Source of the DNA: Ferruginibacter albus
GTDB taxonomy: Bacteria > Bacteroidota > Bacteroidia > Chitinophagales > Chitinophagaceae
Assembly (NCBI RefSeq): GCF_020042285.1
Contig: NZ_CP083388.1
Span: 3,560,001-3,624,000, forward strand
Reading direction: 5' to 3'
Length of the DNA: 64,000 bases
Positions 17,625 to 26,414 of this stretch are shown one piece after another; position 1 is the first letter of the stretch, and each line of letters opens with the position of its first letter. The translations under genes were made by a program, and so were the position numbers. Below the pieces are notes generated by a model. The model was not told where the DNA came from. It was given only the letters and a program-made list of their open reading frames with translations, and did no database searches.

Positions 17625-20459
17625 ATGCAGAAAAAATTATTTTTACTAGATGCCTATGCGCTGGTGTTCAGAGCATACTATGCTTTAATTCGGAGCCCTC
17701 GCATTACCAGCACAGGACGCAATACCAATGCGCAATTCGGCTTTACCAATACGCTCATCGATCTGTTGAATAACCAAAAGCCGACGCACATGGCAGTATG
17801 TTTTGATACACATGCACCCACTGAACGTCACACCGATTTTGCCGATTATAAGGCCAATCGCCAGGAAACCCCGGAAGACATTCGTTCGGCAGTTCCTGAT
17901 ATAAAAAAGATAATTGAAGGATTTAATATTCCTGTTGTAGCCATGGATGGCTATGAAGCAGACGATGTGATCGGCGCATTAGCTAAACAGGCAGAAAAAG
18001 CAGGATATGAAGTGTACATGGTTACCCCTGATAAAGATTACGGGCAATTGGTTTCTGAAAATATTAAAATATATAAACCACCTTACCAGGGCAGTGATTT
18101 TGAAATATTAGGACCTGCAGAAGTTTGCGCCAAATGGGATATCGAAAATGTAAACCAGGTAATTGATATTTTAGGATTGATGGGAGATAGTGTTGATAAT
18201 ATTCCCGGTATACCGGGAGTGGGAGAAAAAACAGCAGCCAAGTTGTTAAAAGAATATCACTCATTGGAAGGCGTACTCGAAAACGCAGCTGCTATAAAAG
18301 GTAAATTGGGCGAAAAAATTGCAGCAGGTAAAGACCTTGCCATTATGAGTAAAAAGCTGGCAACAATCATTACCAATGTTCCGGTTGAATTTCATGAAGA
18401 AGATTTTTGTATAAAAGAAAAAAACATTGATGCATTAAAAGAAATTTTCACTGAGCTGGAATTTAAAACCTTAGGCAAGCGCTTGTTGGGAGCCGATTTT
18501 ACTATAGTAGAATCGAAATCAGGAGAAACCCGACCGGCAGCCGCACAACAAATAGATCTATTCGGAAATATTATTGAGACTGCTACACCTGAGCCTCCAT
18601 CACAGGTGGAAGAAATACATCCGTTAGGTGGTGGCGGTGCAACTATTCATAACACTCCACACGAGTATTTTTTAATCGATACCAAACATCTTGTTTCAGA
18701 ATTAATTGAAAAGCTAGGCAAGCAAACAGAAATTTGTTTTGATACAGAGACCACCGGCATCGATGCAAACAACGCAGAATTAGTGGGCTTAAGTTTTTCA
18801 TATCAGCCCGGCGAAGCCTATTATATTCCGTGTCCCGCTAATCAGGATGAAACAAAAGAATTGCTTAAAAACTTTGAGCCGCTTTTCAACAATGAAAAAA
18901 TTACCTGGATAGGACAAAACATAAAGTACGATCTGTTGATGCTGAAATGGTATGGCATAGAGCTAAAAGGAAATATTTTTGATACCATGCTGGTACATTA
19001 TGTTGTAGAACCCGACGGCAAACGTGGAATGGATGATCTAAGCGCAAAATATCTGGGTTACGAACCGGTACATATTGAAGAATTGATCGGTAAAAAAGGA
19101 AAAACGCAAGGCAATATGCGTGATGTAGAGATTGAAAAAATTAAAGACTACGCGGCTGAAGATGCAGACATCACACTTCAATTAAAACATATTTTATTGC
19201 CTGAGTTAAAAGAAAAAGAAGTAGAGAAGGTTTTTTATGAAGTAGAAAATCCATTGGTGAAAGTGCTGACAGATATGGAATTTGAAGGAATTAAAATTGA
19301 TGAAGATTTTTTGCTTCAATATTCAAAAGAGCTGGAAAAAGAAGCAAAGAAAAGTGAAGAAAGCGTTTATGCGTTAGCGGGAGTTCGTTTTAATTTGGCT
19401 TCTCCAAAACAATTAGGTGAAGTATTGTTTGATAAATTACAGCTCGACACCTCAGCAAAAAAAACAAAAACAGGACAATACCAAACGGGTGAAGATGTTT
19501 TATTAAAGCTGGCTGCAAAAGGTCATCAAATCTGCGATGATATTTTAAACTTTCGTGAGCTTACTAAATTAAAATCCACTTATGTAGATGCATTACCGCA
19601 AATGATCAATCGCAAAACAGGCAGAGTGCACACCAGTTATGCGCAGGCGGTTGCAGTTACCGGTCGTTTGAGCAGCAACAATCCTAATTTACAAAACATT
19701 CCTATTCGTACTGAAAAAGGAAGAGAGATACGCAAAGCATTTATTCCAAGAGATAAAGATCACGTATTGGTAAGTGCCGATTACTCGCAAATTGAATTAC
19801 GCATTGTTGCCGGTATTAGCGGTGATGTGAACATGAGCGAAGCCTTTAAAACAGGCAAAGACATTCACACTGCAACAGCAGCAAAGGTTTTTAATGTAGA
19901 AGAAAAAGATGTGACCAAAGAAATGCGTTACAAAGCTAAAAGCGTGAATTTCGGAATTATTTACGGACAAGGCGCTTTTGGTTTAGCCGAAAATTTAGGC
20001 ATCTCAAGAACAGAAGCAAAAGAGATCATCGACAATTACAAAAAACAATTTCCTGCTATCCAGCAATACATGGATAACACCATCAACTTTGCAAGAGAAA
20101 ATGGATACGTTGAAACGCTGATGGGGCGCAAACGCTGGCTACGTGATATTAACAGCGCCAACTTTACCGTTCGTGGTTTTGCAGAGCGAAATGCCATCAA
20201 CTCTCCCATACAAGGTACTGCTGCCGATATGATCAAGCTGGCGATGATAAAAATTCATGAAGAATTTAAAAAGCAAAACTTCCAATCAAAAATGCTGTTA
20301 CAAGTACATGATGAATTGGTATTTGATGCACATAAAGATGAAGTAGAAATAATAAAGCCCGTTATTCTGCATTGTATGCAAACGGCATTGGCATTGCCCG
20401 GCAATATTCCTACTGATGCAGAAGTGGGTGTTGGCGAAAACTGGTTGGCAGCACATTAA
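17625..20459 (+). CDS. polA: DNA polymerase I
   Basis: 944 residues, full-length three-domain architecture. The 5'-3' exonuclease (residues 1 to about 290) has LLDAYALVFRAYYAL, GYEADDVIGALA, TPDKDYGQLV and GDSVDNIPGIPGVGEKTA. The 3'-5' exonuclease keeps its motifs, with FDTETTGID near residue 373 and the other exonuclease blocks intact (IGQNIKYDLLML, DYAAEDADITLQL), so proofreading should be active. The polymerase domain has motif A SADYSQIELRI, motif B RYKAKSVNFGIIYGQGAFGLAE and motif C QVHDELVF (about residue 895). It performs repair synthesis and Okazaki-fragment maturation. It is a single gene, divergent from the lipoprotein. Confidence 0.98.
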   Translation: MQKKLFLLDAYALVFRAYYALIRSPRITSTGRNTNAQFGFTNTLIDLLNNQKPTHMAVCFDTHAPTERHTDFADYKANRQETPEDIRSAVPDIKKIIEGFNIPVVAMDGYEADDVIGALAKQAEKAGYEVYMVTPDKDYGQLVSENIKIYKPPYQGSDFEILGPAEVCAKWDIENVNQVIDILGLMGDSVDNIPGIPGVGEKTAAKLLKEYHSLEGVLENAAAIKGKLGEKIAAGKDLAIMSKKLATIITNVPVEFHEEDFCIKEKNIDALKEIFTELEFKTLGKRLLGADFTIVESKSGETRPAAAQQIDLFGNIIETATPEPPSQVEEIHPLGGGGATIHNTPHEYFLIDTKHLVSELIEKLGKQTEICFDTETTGIDANNAELVGLSFSYQPGEAYYIPCPANQDETKELLKNFEPLFNNEKITWIGQNIKYDLLMLKWYGIELKGNIFDTMLVHYVVEPDGKRGMDDLSAKYLGYEPVHIEELIGKKGKTQGNMRDVEIEKIKDYAAEDADITLQLKHILLPELKEKEVEKVFYEVENPLVKVLTDMEFEGIKIDEDFLLQYSKELEKEAKKSEESVYALAGVRFNLASPKQLGEVLFDKLQLDTSAKKTKTGQYQTGEDVLLKLAAKGHQICDDILNFRELTKLKSTYVDALPQMINRKTGRVHTSYAQAVAVTGRLSSNNPNLQNIPIRTEKGREIRKAFIPRDKDHVLVSADYSQIELRIVAGISGDVNMSEAFKTGKDIHTATAAKVFNVEEKDVTKEMRYKAKSVNFGIIYGQGAFGLAENLGISRTEAKEIIDNYKKQFPAIQQYMDNTINFARENGYVETLMGRKRWLRDINSANFTVRGFAERNAINSPIQGTAADMIKLAMIKIHEEFKKQNFQSKMLLQVHDELVFDAHKDEVEIIKPVILHCMQTALALPGNIPTDAEVGVGENWLAAH

Positions 20460-20535
20460 ATACGTAAATGGTCAATGGTGTATTGTTCGTTAGATCTCTT
20501 TCACTTTTTACCATCCACAAATAATTATTTTATTT

Positions 20536-21180
20536 ATGAAGCCTATTCTGATTTATTGTTATGATGCTTACTGTGGCTGGTGTTACGGCTTTAGTCCTGT
20601 AATGAAAAAGATTGCCGAAGAGTATAAAAATGACCTGGATATAGAAGTTTTAAGTGGAGGAATGTTTATCGGCGAATCGAAAATGCCCATTGAAAAAATT
20701 GCAGGTTTTATTAAAGATGCATATAAAAGAGTAGAAGATTTAACAGGAATAACATTTGGTGAGGATTTTTTATGGCATATTAATAACCCCGATAAAAGTG
20801 ATTGGGTAATGAATTCGGAAAAACCTGCTATCGCTCTTTGCATATTTAAAGAATATTACCCCGAAAAACAGTTAGACTTTGCAAGCGATCTGCAATACGC
20901 TTTGAATTTTGAAGGCAGGGACCTTGATGATGATGAAGCATATCGTCATCTATTAGAAAAATATGCTGTTACTGCAGAAGATTTTTATGCCAAGCTACAC
21001 AGCAACGAATTTAAGGAACAGGCTTATTATGAATTTAATTTGTGCAAGCAATTAAACGTGAGCGGTTTTCCTTGTGTGTTTTTGCAAAAAGACGAATCGA
21101 AGTTTTATATGTTGGCAAACGGCTTTACCGACTACGAAACAGTAAAAGATCGATTAGGAAAAGTTTTAGACAAGAAATAA
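20536..21180 (+). CDS. DsbA-family thiol oxidoreductase (FrnE-like)
   Basis: 214 residues, no signal peptide, so probably cytoplasmic. The thioredoxin-fold active site C13-G-W-C16 lies in YCYDAYCGWCYGFSPVM. A helical insertion follows, and the fold closes with the cis-Pro region NVSGFPCVFLQ. This resembles FrnE-like members of the DsbA family, which act in thiol-disulfide exchange or oxidative-stress defence. It starts 76 bases after polA. An internal Cys8 just before the motif is unusual but not diagnostic. Confidence 0.87.
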   Translation: MKPILIYCYDAYCGWCYGFSPVMKKIAEEYKNDLDIEVLSGGMFIGESKMPIEKIAGFIKDAYKRVEDLTGITFGEDFLWHINNPDKSDWVMNSEKPAIALCIFKEYYPEKQLDFASDLQYALNFEGRDLDDDEAYRHLLEKYAVTAEDFYAKLHSNEFKEQAYYEFNLCKQLNVSGFPCVFLQKDESKFYMLANGFTDYETVKDRLGKVLDKK

Positions 21181-21195
21181 TATGGTACTGATCGA

Positions 21196-21295
21196 TGCGT
21201 GAGGGATTGAAGCGGAAATACTTTTTGCGAGGCACGAAGCAAAAAGATTGGAGCGTAAAGCCCGACCCCTTGCGTTAGCTTAGGGGGCCACGCCA
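21196..21295. repeat. Structured intergenic element, possible three-way-junction RNA or REP-like repeat
   Basis: Outer helix GCGTG (21197-21201) pairs with CACGC (21289-21293). It encloses hairpin CTTTTTGC/GCAAAAAG (21221-21228 with 21239-21246) and hairpin CCCCT/AGGGG (21266-21270 with 21282-21286). The single-stranded parts, GAGGGATTGAAGCGGAAAT and GGAGCGTAAAGCCCGACC, match in memory a sequence seen many times between genes in Bacteroidota genomes. It lies in the spacer between convergent dsbA-like and Spy-like genes. The pairing is seen in the sequence; recurrence needs a genome search. Confidence 0.55.
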
Positions 21296-21303
21296 CAAAA
21301 AAA

Positions 21304-21326
21304 TAGTCCCGCTGAAAGCGAGACTA
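21304..21326. terminator. Terminator hairpin between convergent genes
   Basis: TAGTC-CCGCTGAAAGCGA-GACTA folds into a strong hairpin with inner stem CGCT/AGCG and loop GAA. On the minus strand it is followed by a run of seven T, so it ends the receptor/sigma operon. On the plus strand it is followed by CTTAAAAA, a weak tail. Confidence 0.7.
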
Positions 21327-21401
21327 CTTAAAAATAATCAAAACCAAAAACCCTTATCCCACCCATTTGACGACAGCTTATAAAAAAACCGTCGGGTAGT
21401 T

Positions 21402-21860
21402 TTATGGTTTTTGGCACATAATTTTATAAAAAGAGGTATCAAATTTTGGCATTTGTTCAGGTGTACAAAGCGCCCTGATATCTTTTATATATTGAAAAAA
21501 CCGCAATTCTAATATTTTATGCTTGGTCAGTGAATGAGCCACCATTGCATTCATTACAGAATCGTTGAAATTGCCGGAACCCATTTGTCTGAATTCTTCT
21601 TTTTTATCCTGGCGCATTTCTTCCAATGTAGCTTTAAATTGAGTTGACTGTGACTGGCTTAATGAATCAAAACGCTTCATTTGCTCGGCGGAAAAATTCA
21701 TTTTTGTTCTCAAAAATTCAGGTATCGCAGCTTTAATATTTCCCCGGATGCTGCCCTTTTCTTCTTTACCCAAAATAAAAAACAGCATAGTGGCGATATT
21801 GATAAGTAACAATACTACAATAATGATCACCAGTGTTTTATTATTAGAACGAGCTATCAT
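21402..21860 (-). CDS. Spy/CpxP-like periplasmic protein of the sigma operon
   Basis: 152 residues with one N-terminal membrane anchor (LVIIIVVLLLINIATMLFFILG). The rest is a Met/Gln-rich helical domain (LRTKMNFSAEQMKRFDSLSQSQSTQFKATLEEMRQDKKEEFRQM), as in Spy/CpxP-type chaperones, which PGAP-style annotation calls periplasmic heavy-metal sensors. Its start overlaps the preceding gene by 4 bases (ATGA type), so it is translationally coupled. It is last in the receptor, sigma, anti-sigma, Spy-like operon and is likely part of an envelope-stress response. No metal-binding cluster is obvious. Confidence 0.75.
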   Translation of the reverse strand: MIARSNNKTLVIIIVVLLLINIATMLFFILGKEEKGSIRGNIKAAIPEFLRTKMNFSAEQMKRFDSLSQSQSTQFKATLEEMRQDKKEEFRQMGSGNFNDSVMNAMVAHSLTKHKILELRFFQYIKDIRALCTPEQMPKFDTSFYKIMCQKP

Positions 21861-22177
21861 GGTTGTGGATTTTGAATAGTGATAGCAACAGAAGGCAGAT
21901 CGCCGCTGGTAACAAGTTCAGCAGGCTGGCTGGCGTTTTTTGCCCGATTAATATTGATAAAAATTACCGCCGCATTCAATACCAGCATCAGGCTTAAACC
22001 TACGATAGCAATAGATGGGCGACTGAAAAGCTTGCCGATCCTTTCCCAATAAGTTTCTTTAACTTCCTCCAATCTTGCCATTATTCTTGTAAACAAAAAT
22101 GGCTTAGGCTCTGCTCTTACTGCATCGTTAACACTGTCCAGTGTTACATCGATCTTTGATTGAATATTACTTTTCAT
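21857..22177 (-). CDS. Probable single-pass anti-sigma factor
   Basis: 106 residues. A cytoplasmic N-terminal half (IDVTLDSVNDAVRAEPKPFLFTRIMARLEEVKETYWERIG), one transmembrane segment (IAIVGLSLMLVLNAAVIFIN) and a short outside tail. It has no zinc-binding ZAS motif (HxxxCxxC). The assignment rests on its position: it overlaps the sigma-factor stop by 11 bases and is followed by a Spy-like protein, the usual order in Bacteroidota ECF operons. It would hold the sigma factor at the membrane. Confidence 0.65.
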   Translation of the reverse strand: MKSNIQSKIDVTLDSVNDAVRAEPKPFLFTRIMARLEEVKETYWERIGKLFSRPSIAIVGLSLMLVLNAAVIFININRAKNASQPAELVTSGDLPSVAITIQNPQP

Positions 22178-22733
22178 TTTCTAAATAATATTTTTCCAAC
22201 ACACGTTTTAAATTATTTTTTGCCCGCTGCATTAACGATTCCGTTGCATATAATGTTGTGTTCAATACTTCTGCTACTTCCTGGTAACTTAATCCTTCCA
22301 GCTTATGCAACGTAAATGCGATACGCTGTTTTTCGGGTATTTGCTTCAATGCTTTGAACAACTCACCCGCCTGTTCTTTTTTTTCTGCCACCACCCCCGG
22401 ATGATGAAAATCCGGCGGATGTATTTCATCTTCTCCAAACAAGCTTTTTACAAAAGCAAATCGCTTTTTTCTTTTTTTCTTCCGTTCATGATCTAAAGAT
22501 TTGGTGATAACAATTCTATAGATCCAGGTAGATAATTTCGCTTCGTTCCTAAATGAGTGTATCGACTGGTACACCTGCACAAATGTTTCCTGTGCAATAT
22601 CTTCTGCGTCTTCGGCACTTTGTACAATACCAATAGCGGTGTTATACACCATGTTTTGCCAGGTTTCTACAATGTGTTTAAACGCCAGCTCATCCCCTTT
22701 TTTTAATCGTACAATTAGTTCCTGTTGGTCCAA
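22167..22733 (-). CDS. ECF RNA polymerase sigma factor, TTG start
   Basis: 188 residues with region 2 (YNTAIGIVQSAEDAEDIAQETFVQVYQSIHSFRNEAKLSTWIYRIV) and region 4 (IPEKQRIAFTLHKLEGLSYQEVAEVLNTTLYATESLMQRAKNNLKRVLE). The conserved family opening QELIVRLKKGDELAFKHIVE begins right after a TTG codon at 22733. No in-frame ATG exists nearby upstream, so TTG is the best start. The gene begins 29 bases after the stop of the outer-membrane protein, which suggests translational coupling. Lies upstream of its probable anti-sigma gene. It directs transcription of an envelope or stress regulon; targets unknown. Confidence 0.92.
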   Translation of the reverse strand: MDQQELIVRLKKGDELAFKHIVETWQNMVYNTAIGIVQSAEDAEDIAQETFVQVYQSIHSFRNEAKLSTWIYRIVITKSLDHERKKKRKKRFAFVKSLFGEDEIHPPDFHHPGVVAEKKEQAGELFKALKQIPEKQRIAFTLHKLEGLSYQEVAEVLNTTLYATESLMQRAKNNLKRVLEKYYLENEK

Positions 22734-22762
22734 AGCATGTGGTTTGCTCGCTTTAAAATTAA

Positions 22763-25606
22763 CTAAAACGAGGGAATATTTCCTGCACCGCCATGAAAAC
22801 CGCCACCACCGCTGCCTCCTCTAAAATTACCCTGCTCTTTTGCAGGCGGCGTTCCAAACGATTTTAGCTTGTACGTGAATGTTAACATAAAGTATTGTTG
22901 CAACACTAAGTTCCTGTCATCTTCAATAGATTTTTCACTAACCGTTCTGCTGATGCTTTGATTTTGTTTCAAGAGATCAAACACTGACAACTTCAGTTCT
23001 CCACGTTGATCTGCCAGGAATTTTTTTCCCATCGCTACATTCCATAACCAATACGATTGATTTAACCCTGCTGTAAGTCCGCTGTAAGCCTGTAGCGAGA
23101 GGTCGTTTTGTAAAAACCATCCTTTTTTGTCTAACAGGTTAAATTTTATACCTGCTGTTTGCGAAAAATAATTGTTGTTCAATTCTGTTTCTTTCTCATT
23201 TCTTGCCACATTAATGCCGGCAGAGTACGACAAAGTGAAATCAACATACTGGCTTACATTACTTGCTACTACCACACCAGCATTGTAATTGTAATTATTA
23301 GTAAAGCTCGGATTACCCTGAACTACTACCGGTGTTCTTGTTAAAGACAGTCCTGCATTTAAGTTAATATTCGATTTTAGTGCCTTTAATGGAAATCCAT
23401 ACGTAAAAAATGAACGCATACTTACATAGCCATCCAAATTGGTGGGCCTTGTTATCTGTGCTCCTTTAAAATACAGTGTATCATTATTATAAACAGAATC
23501 TGCGGTAGCAATAGTAGAAGCGTTACCAATATAATTATTGTATTGTTGCAAATAAATATTGGCAAAAAAGCTATTGCTTTTATCCGTGTTAGAATAAGTA
23601 TATCTAAAGCTAAGCGTATTGCCCACCTGTTGTTTTAGATCAGGATTACCTGTTGTAACAAATAATGGGTTGGCATTATTAATTACATTTTGCAGTTGAC
23701 TAATGGATGGTGCAGATGTGGACATACGATAAAACAAACGGATGTTGGCTTTAGCAGATACTTTTTTCCGCCACATTAAATTAGGCAATACATTGTCAAA
23801 CGATTTATGAATGTTGCCTGCAAATGGAAATATTTTATCGCTGTTCAATAACGTATATTGATAGTTAGCGCCGACAGAGAACATTTCGTTTTTATCTCCT
23901 AAGCGATAAGACACGCCTCCATTTTGAGATGAAACGGTATTTTCAAAATTGTTCGATAAGCTGGTATCCATATCAGCGTACTTGCTTAAAGAATTATCAT
24001 AATTAAAAACATCCGCAGTTGATTTGTTTTTTGAATACGAAGGAGAATAGTTTAGCTGCAGCTGTCCCTTTTTACCTAGCGGTTCCGTATATGCCACATT
24101 TCCCGAAAGCTGATAGCCGCTCGTTTTATTATTGCTGTATCGATTTACCGAATCTTCTATATTGTTGATGTAATCTGTATTATTTGTTTGCAGGTAGCTA
24201 TCTCTGTCATTTTTGTTAAGCCCGGTGGTAACACTTAAAGAAAGCGTTCTTCCTTTTTTAGCAAAAGCGTGGCGATATAAAATATTATTGTTAAGATTAT
24301 ATCCGGATGCATCGGAATGAGAATTGCTCAGCAAGGCATTCGTTAATGAGTTTACATCGGTAACATAATATGTTGCATTGGAGTTATTAAATCCATTATT
24401 GTTTTGAAAGCTAAGTGTAGGCGTTATTAATAATGAATTGGAGGAATCGATCTTATAATCAAATCGAAAATTAACCCGGTGATTCCAGTTTTTAGAATCG
24501 GAATTGGATGTTTGATCTTCAAAACTGCTGCTGTCGTTTGCTAATAAATATTGCGTATGCGAAGTTTGATTATTTACATTGTTGCCATAATTGAAAAAAT
24601 AACTTCCTTGTACATCTAATTTCTTTCCCCAGGTATCGGTAAAGTTTATTCCTATTGCATTTGTAGTATTAATGCCGCTTTGTGCACCAATGGCAGGAAC
24701 GCCGCCGCCTCTTCCTCCTCTTCCGCCGCCACTGCCAAAGCCCAAGAGATCCTGTGATGAAAAGTTTTGTTGATTAACATTGTTGAACAATCCTACTATT
24801 GAAATTCTTCTATCACCGTTAAAGAAATTTACATTACCGCCTGCATTGTACCTTTGGTCAGTTCCGTAACCTGCATATAAACGTCCAAACTGTCCGTTAC
24901 GCATATTTGATTTTGTAACAATATTAATTGCCCGAACACTGCTGCCATCGTCAAAACCTGTAAAAGCAGCCTGGTCGCTCAGTTTATCAAACACTTGGAT
25001 TTTATCTATGATTTCGGCCGGTAAATTTCTTAATGCGGCGGACGCATCATCACCAAAAAATTTCTTTCCATCTACTGTTACTGATTTTACCTGGTCTCCC
25101 TGTGCTGTTACCGTTCCGCTTTTATCAACAGTAACTCCCGGAAGTTTGGCCATCAATTCTTCTGCGGTTGCATCCGGGTTTGTTTTAAATTGACTGGCAT
25201 TATATTGAATAGTATCTTGTTTTTGCTGTACGGGCGGTGTTTTTGCTGTAACAGTAACGCCTGTCAACTCTTCTCCTACCGATTTTGAAAATTCGATAGT
25301 GCCCAGATCTTTGTCGGTAGTATCAATAAATACCTGTTGGTCGATCCTGTCATATCCAACAAATGATATAAACAAATTATAAGATTGCTTAAGTTGCACA
25401 TCATTTAAAATAAATGAACCGTCCTCTGCTGATACCACAGATATTTGCTTATGAAGAGAATCGGTTGATTCTATTTGTATAGTAGCTCCTGCAACTGGTG
25501 TTTTATCTGATTGATCAACCAATTTCCCTTTTAGGCTGCTAGTTTGTGCATTAGACTTTGCCGACATGAGATTAAAAATGAGGAAAAGGGCTAAAAGTTG
25601 TTTCAT
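22763..25606 (-). CDS. TonB-dependent receptor-like outer-membrane beta-barrel protein
   Basis: 947 residues: signal peptide (LFLIFNLMSAKSNA), CarboxypepD_reg-like domain (SLKGKLVDQSDKTPVAGATIQIEST), plug-like region (DATAEELMAKLPGVTVDKSGTVTAQGDQVKSVTVDGKKFFGDD; FTGFDDGSSVRAINIVTKS), a Gly/Arg-rich stretch (GFGSGGGRGGRGGG) and an OMP_b-brl_3-type barrel. Unusually, the C-terminus is a Gly-rich tail (FRGGSGGGGFHGGAGNIPSF) after the last barrel strand. The family is common next to ECF sigma genes in Bacteroidota. It is probably a receptor for a peptide, metal or other nutrient. It is the first gene of a four-gene operon. Confidence 0.9.
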   Translation of the reverse strand: MKQLLALFLIFNLMSAKSNAQTSSLKGKLVDQSDKTPVAGATIQIESTDSLHKQISVVSAEDGSFILNDVQLKQSYNLFISFVGYDRIDQQVFIDTTDKDLGTIEFSKSVGEELTGVTVTAKTPPVQQKQDTIQYNASQFKTNPDATAEELMAKLPGVTVDKSGTVTAQGDQVKSVTVDGKKFFGDDASAALRNLPAEIIDKIQVFDKLSDQAAFTGFDDGSSVRAINIVTKSNMRNGQFGRLYAGYGTDQRYNAGGNVNFFNGDRRISIVGLFNNVNQQNFSSQDLLGFGSGGGRGGRGGGVPAIGAQSGINTTNAIGINFTDTWGKKLDVQGSYFFNYGNNVNNQTSHTQYLLANDSSSFEDQTSNSDSKNWNHRVNFRFDYKIDSSNSLLITPTLSFQNNNGFNNSNATYYVTDVNSLTNALLSNSHSDASGYNLNNNILYRHAFAKKGRTLSLSVTTGLNKNDRDSYLQTNNTDYINNIEDSVNRYSNNKTSGYQLSGNVAYTEPLGKKGQLQLNYSPSYSKNKSTADVFNYDNSLSKYADMDTSLSNNFENTVSSQNGGVSYRLGDKNEMFSVGANYQYTLLNSDKIFPFAGNIHKSFDNVLPNLMWRKKVSAKANIRLFYRMSTSAPSISQLQNVINNANPLFVTTGNPDLKQQVGNTLSFRYTYSNTDKSNSFFANIYLQQYNNYIGNASTIATADSVYNNDTLYFKGAQITRPTNLDGYVSMRSFFTYGFPLKALKSNINLNAGLSLTRTPVVVQGNPSFTNNYNYNAGVVVASNVSQYVDFTLSYSAGINVARNEKETELNNNYFSQTAGIKFNLLDKKGWFLQNDLSLQAYSGLTAGLNQSYWLWNVAMGKKFLADQRGELKLSVFDLLKQNQSISRTVSEKSIEDDRNLVLQQYFMLTFTYKLKSFGTPPAKEQGNFRGGSGGGGFHGGAGNIPSF

Positions 25607-25791
25607 ATTAAGTTTTGACGTCTGACTTACTGAGACGCTAATCTGTTTAAAATAAGGCGGTGAAAAACAAAATTAGTAACCCATTAACAAAAGATGCCAA
25701 AGAATATTCAGAAGGTTCATTGTTGTGAATGCTTCATTACGATTATCTTAAACAAAATGCCGATTAAACGGGTTTAGGGGGCTTTTTTATT

Positions 25792-25799
25792 TATATTTG
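25792..25799 (+). promoter_or_regulatory. -7 promoter element (TATATTTG) before the DUF5606 gene
   Basis: Exact match to TAnnTTTG, 21 bases before ATG 25821. No good -33 TTTG is seen at 19-21 bases upstream. It favours ATG 25821 over the upstream TTG at 25797. Confidence 0.45.
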
Positions 25800-25820
25800 C
25801 TACCCACAAATTTTAAAATT

Positions 25821-26330
25821 ATGGAATATAGCAAATTAGTATCTGTATCCGGATTAGGCGGATTGTTTGAATTGATTTCTTCAAAGGCTGATGGAGGCGT
25901 TGTACGCTCACTGGAAGATAAAAGCACAAAATTTGTAAGTACCCGCTTACATCGTTTTTCTCATTTGGAAAGCATAGAGATCTATACTACAAAAGAAAAT
26001 GTTAACCTGGTAGAAATTTTTGATGCTATAAAAGCAAGCAAAGAAAAATTGCCTGATGCAAAGGCTGATAATAAAACATTACAGGATTATTTTAAAAAAG
26101 TATATCCTGATATGGATTTTGAAAGGGTATATGTAAGCGATATGAAGAAAATGATCAAATGGTATGAAATTTTAACGGCTAACAATGTTGAAATAAAACT
26201 ATCTGAAAATGTAGAAGGAGAGGTTGCTGCTGAAACAAAAACCAATCAACCGAAAGTAGCCAGCAATTCGCAAACAACGGTTAAAAATGCACCGGCTAAA
26301 AAGATAAATGCGCCACGTAAAATGGCATAA
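25821..26330 (+). CDS. DUF5606-family protein
   Basis: 169 residues from ATG 25821. The N-terminal domain (residues 1 to about 130) has the Bacteroidota DUF5606 pattern: KLVSVSGLGGLFELISSKADGGVVRSLED, FSHLESIEIYTTKENVNLVEIFDAI, and FKKVYPDMDFERVYVSDMKKMIKWYEIL. The tail (about 135-169) is a disordered Thr/Asn/Lys-rich stretch ending in KKINAPRKMA, possibly nucleic-acid binding. The function of the family is not known. Strongly conserved in the phylum as far as I recall, so probably housekeeping. Confidence 0.85.
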   Translation: MEYSKLVSVSGLGGLFELISSKADGGVVRSLEDKSTKFVSTRLHRFSHLESIEIYTTKENVNLVEIFDAIKASKEKLPDAKADNKTLQDYFKKVYPDMDFERVYVSDMKKMIKWYEILTANNVEIKLSENVEGEVAAETKTNQPKVASNSQTTVKNAPAKKINAPRKMA

Positions 26331-26352
26331 TAAATTATAAAAATCAAATAAC

Positions 26353-26396
26353 AAATTCCAAATTAGTAGATTATTACGATCTGTAATTTGGAATTT
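26353..26396. repeat. 13-base inverted repeat AAATTCCAAATTA
   Basis: Arms at 26353-26365 and 26384-26396 are perfect complements around an 18-base loop, in the 84-base gap between DUF5606 and the M3 peptidase. Further CAAATT/AATTTGG copies flank it. There is no clean T-run after it, so it may be a dispersed palindrome rather than a terminator. Confidence 0.5.
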
Positions 26397-26414
26397 TAAA
26401 TTTGGAGTTTAACC

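Noticed and set aside
25619-25638. CGTCT/AGACG hairpin before the receptor gene
   Set aside because: Five-base arms only; chance occurrence cannot be excluded and it has no T-run.
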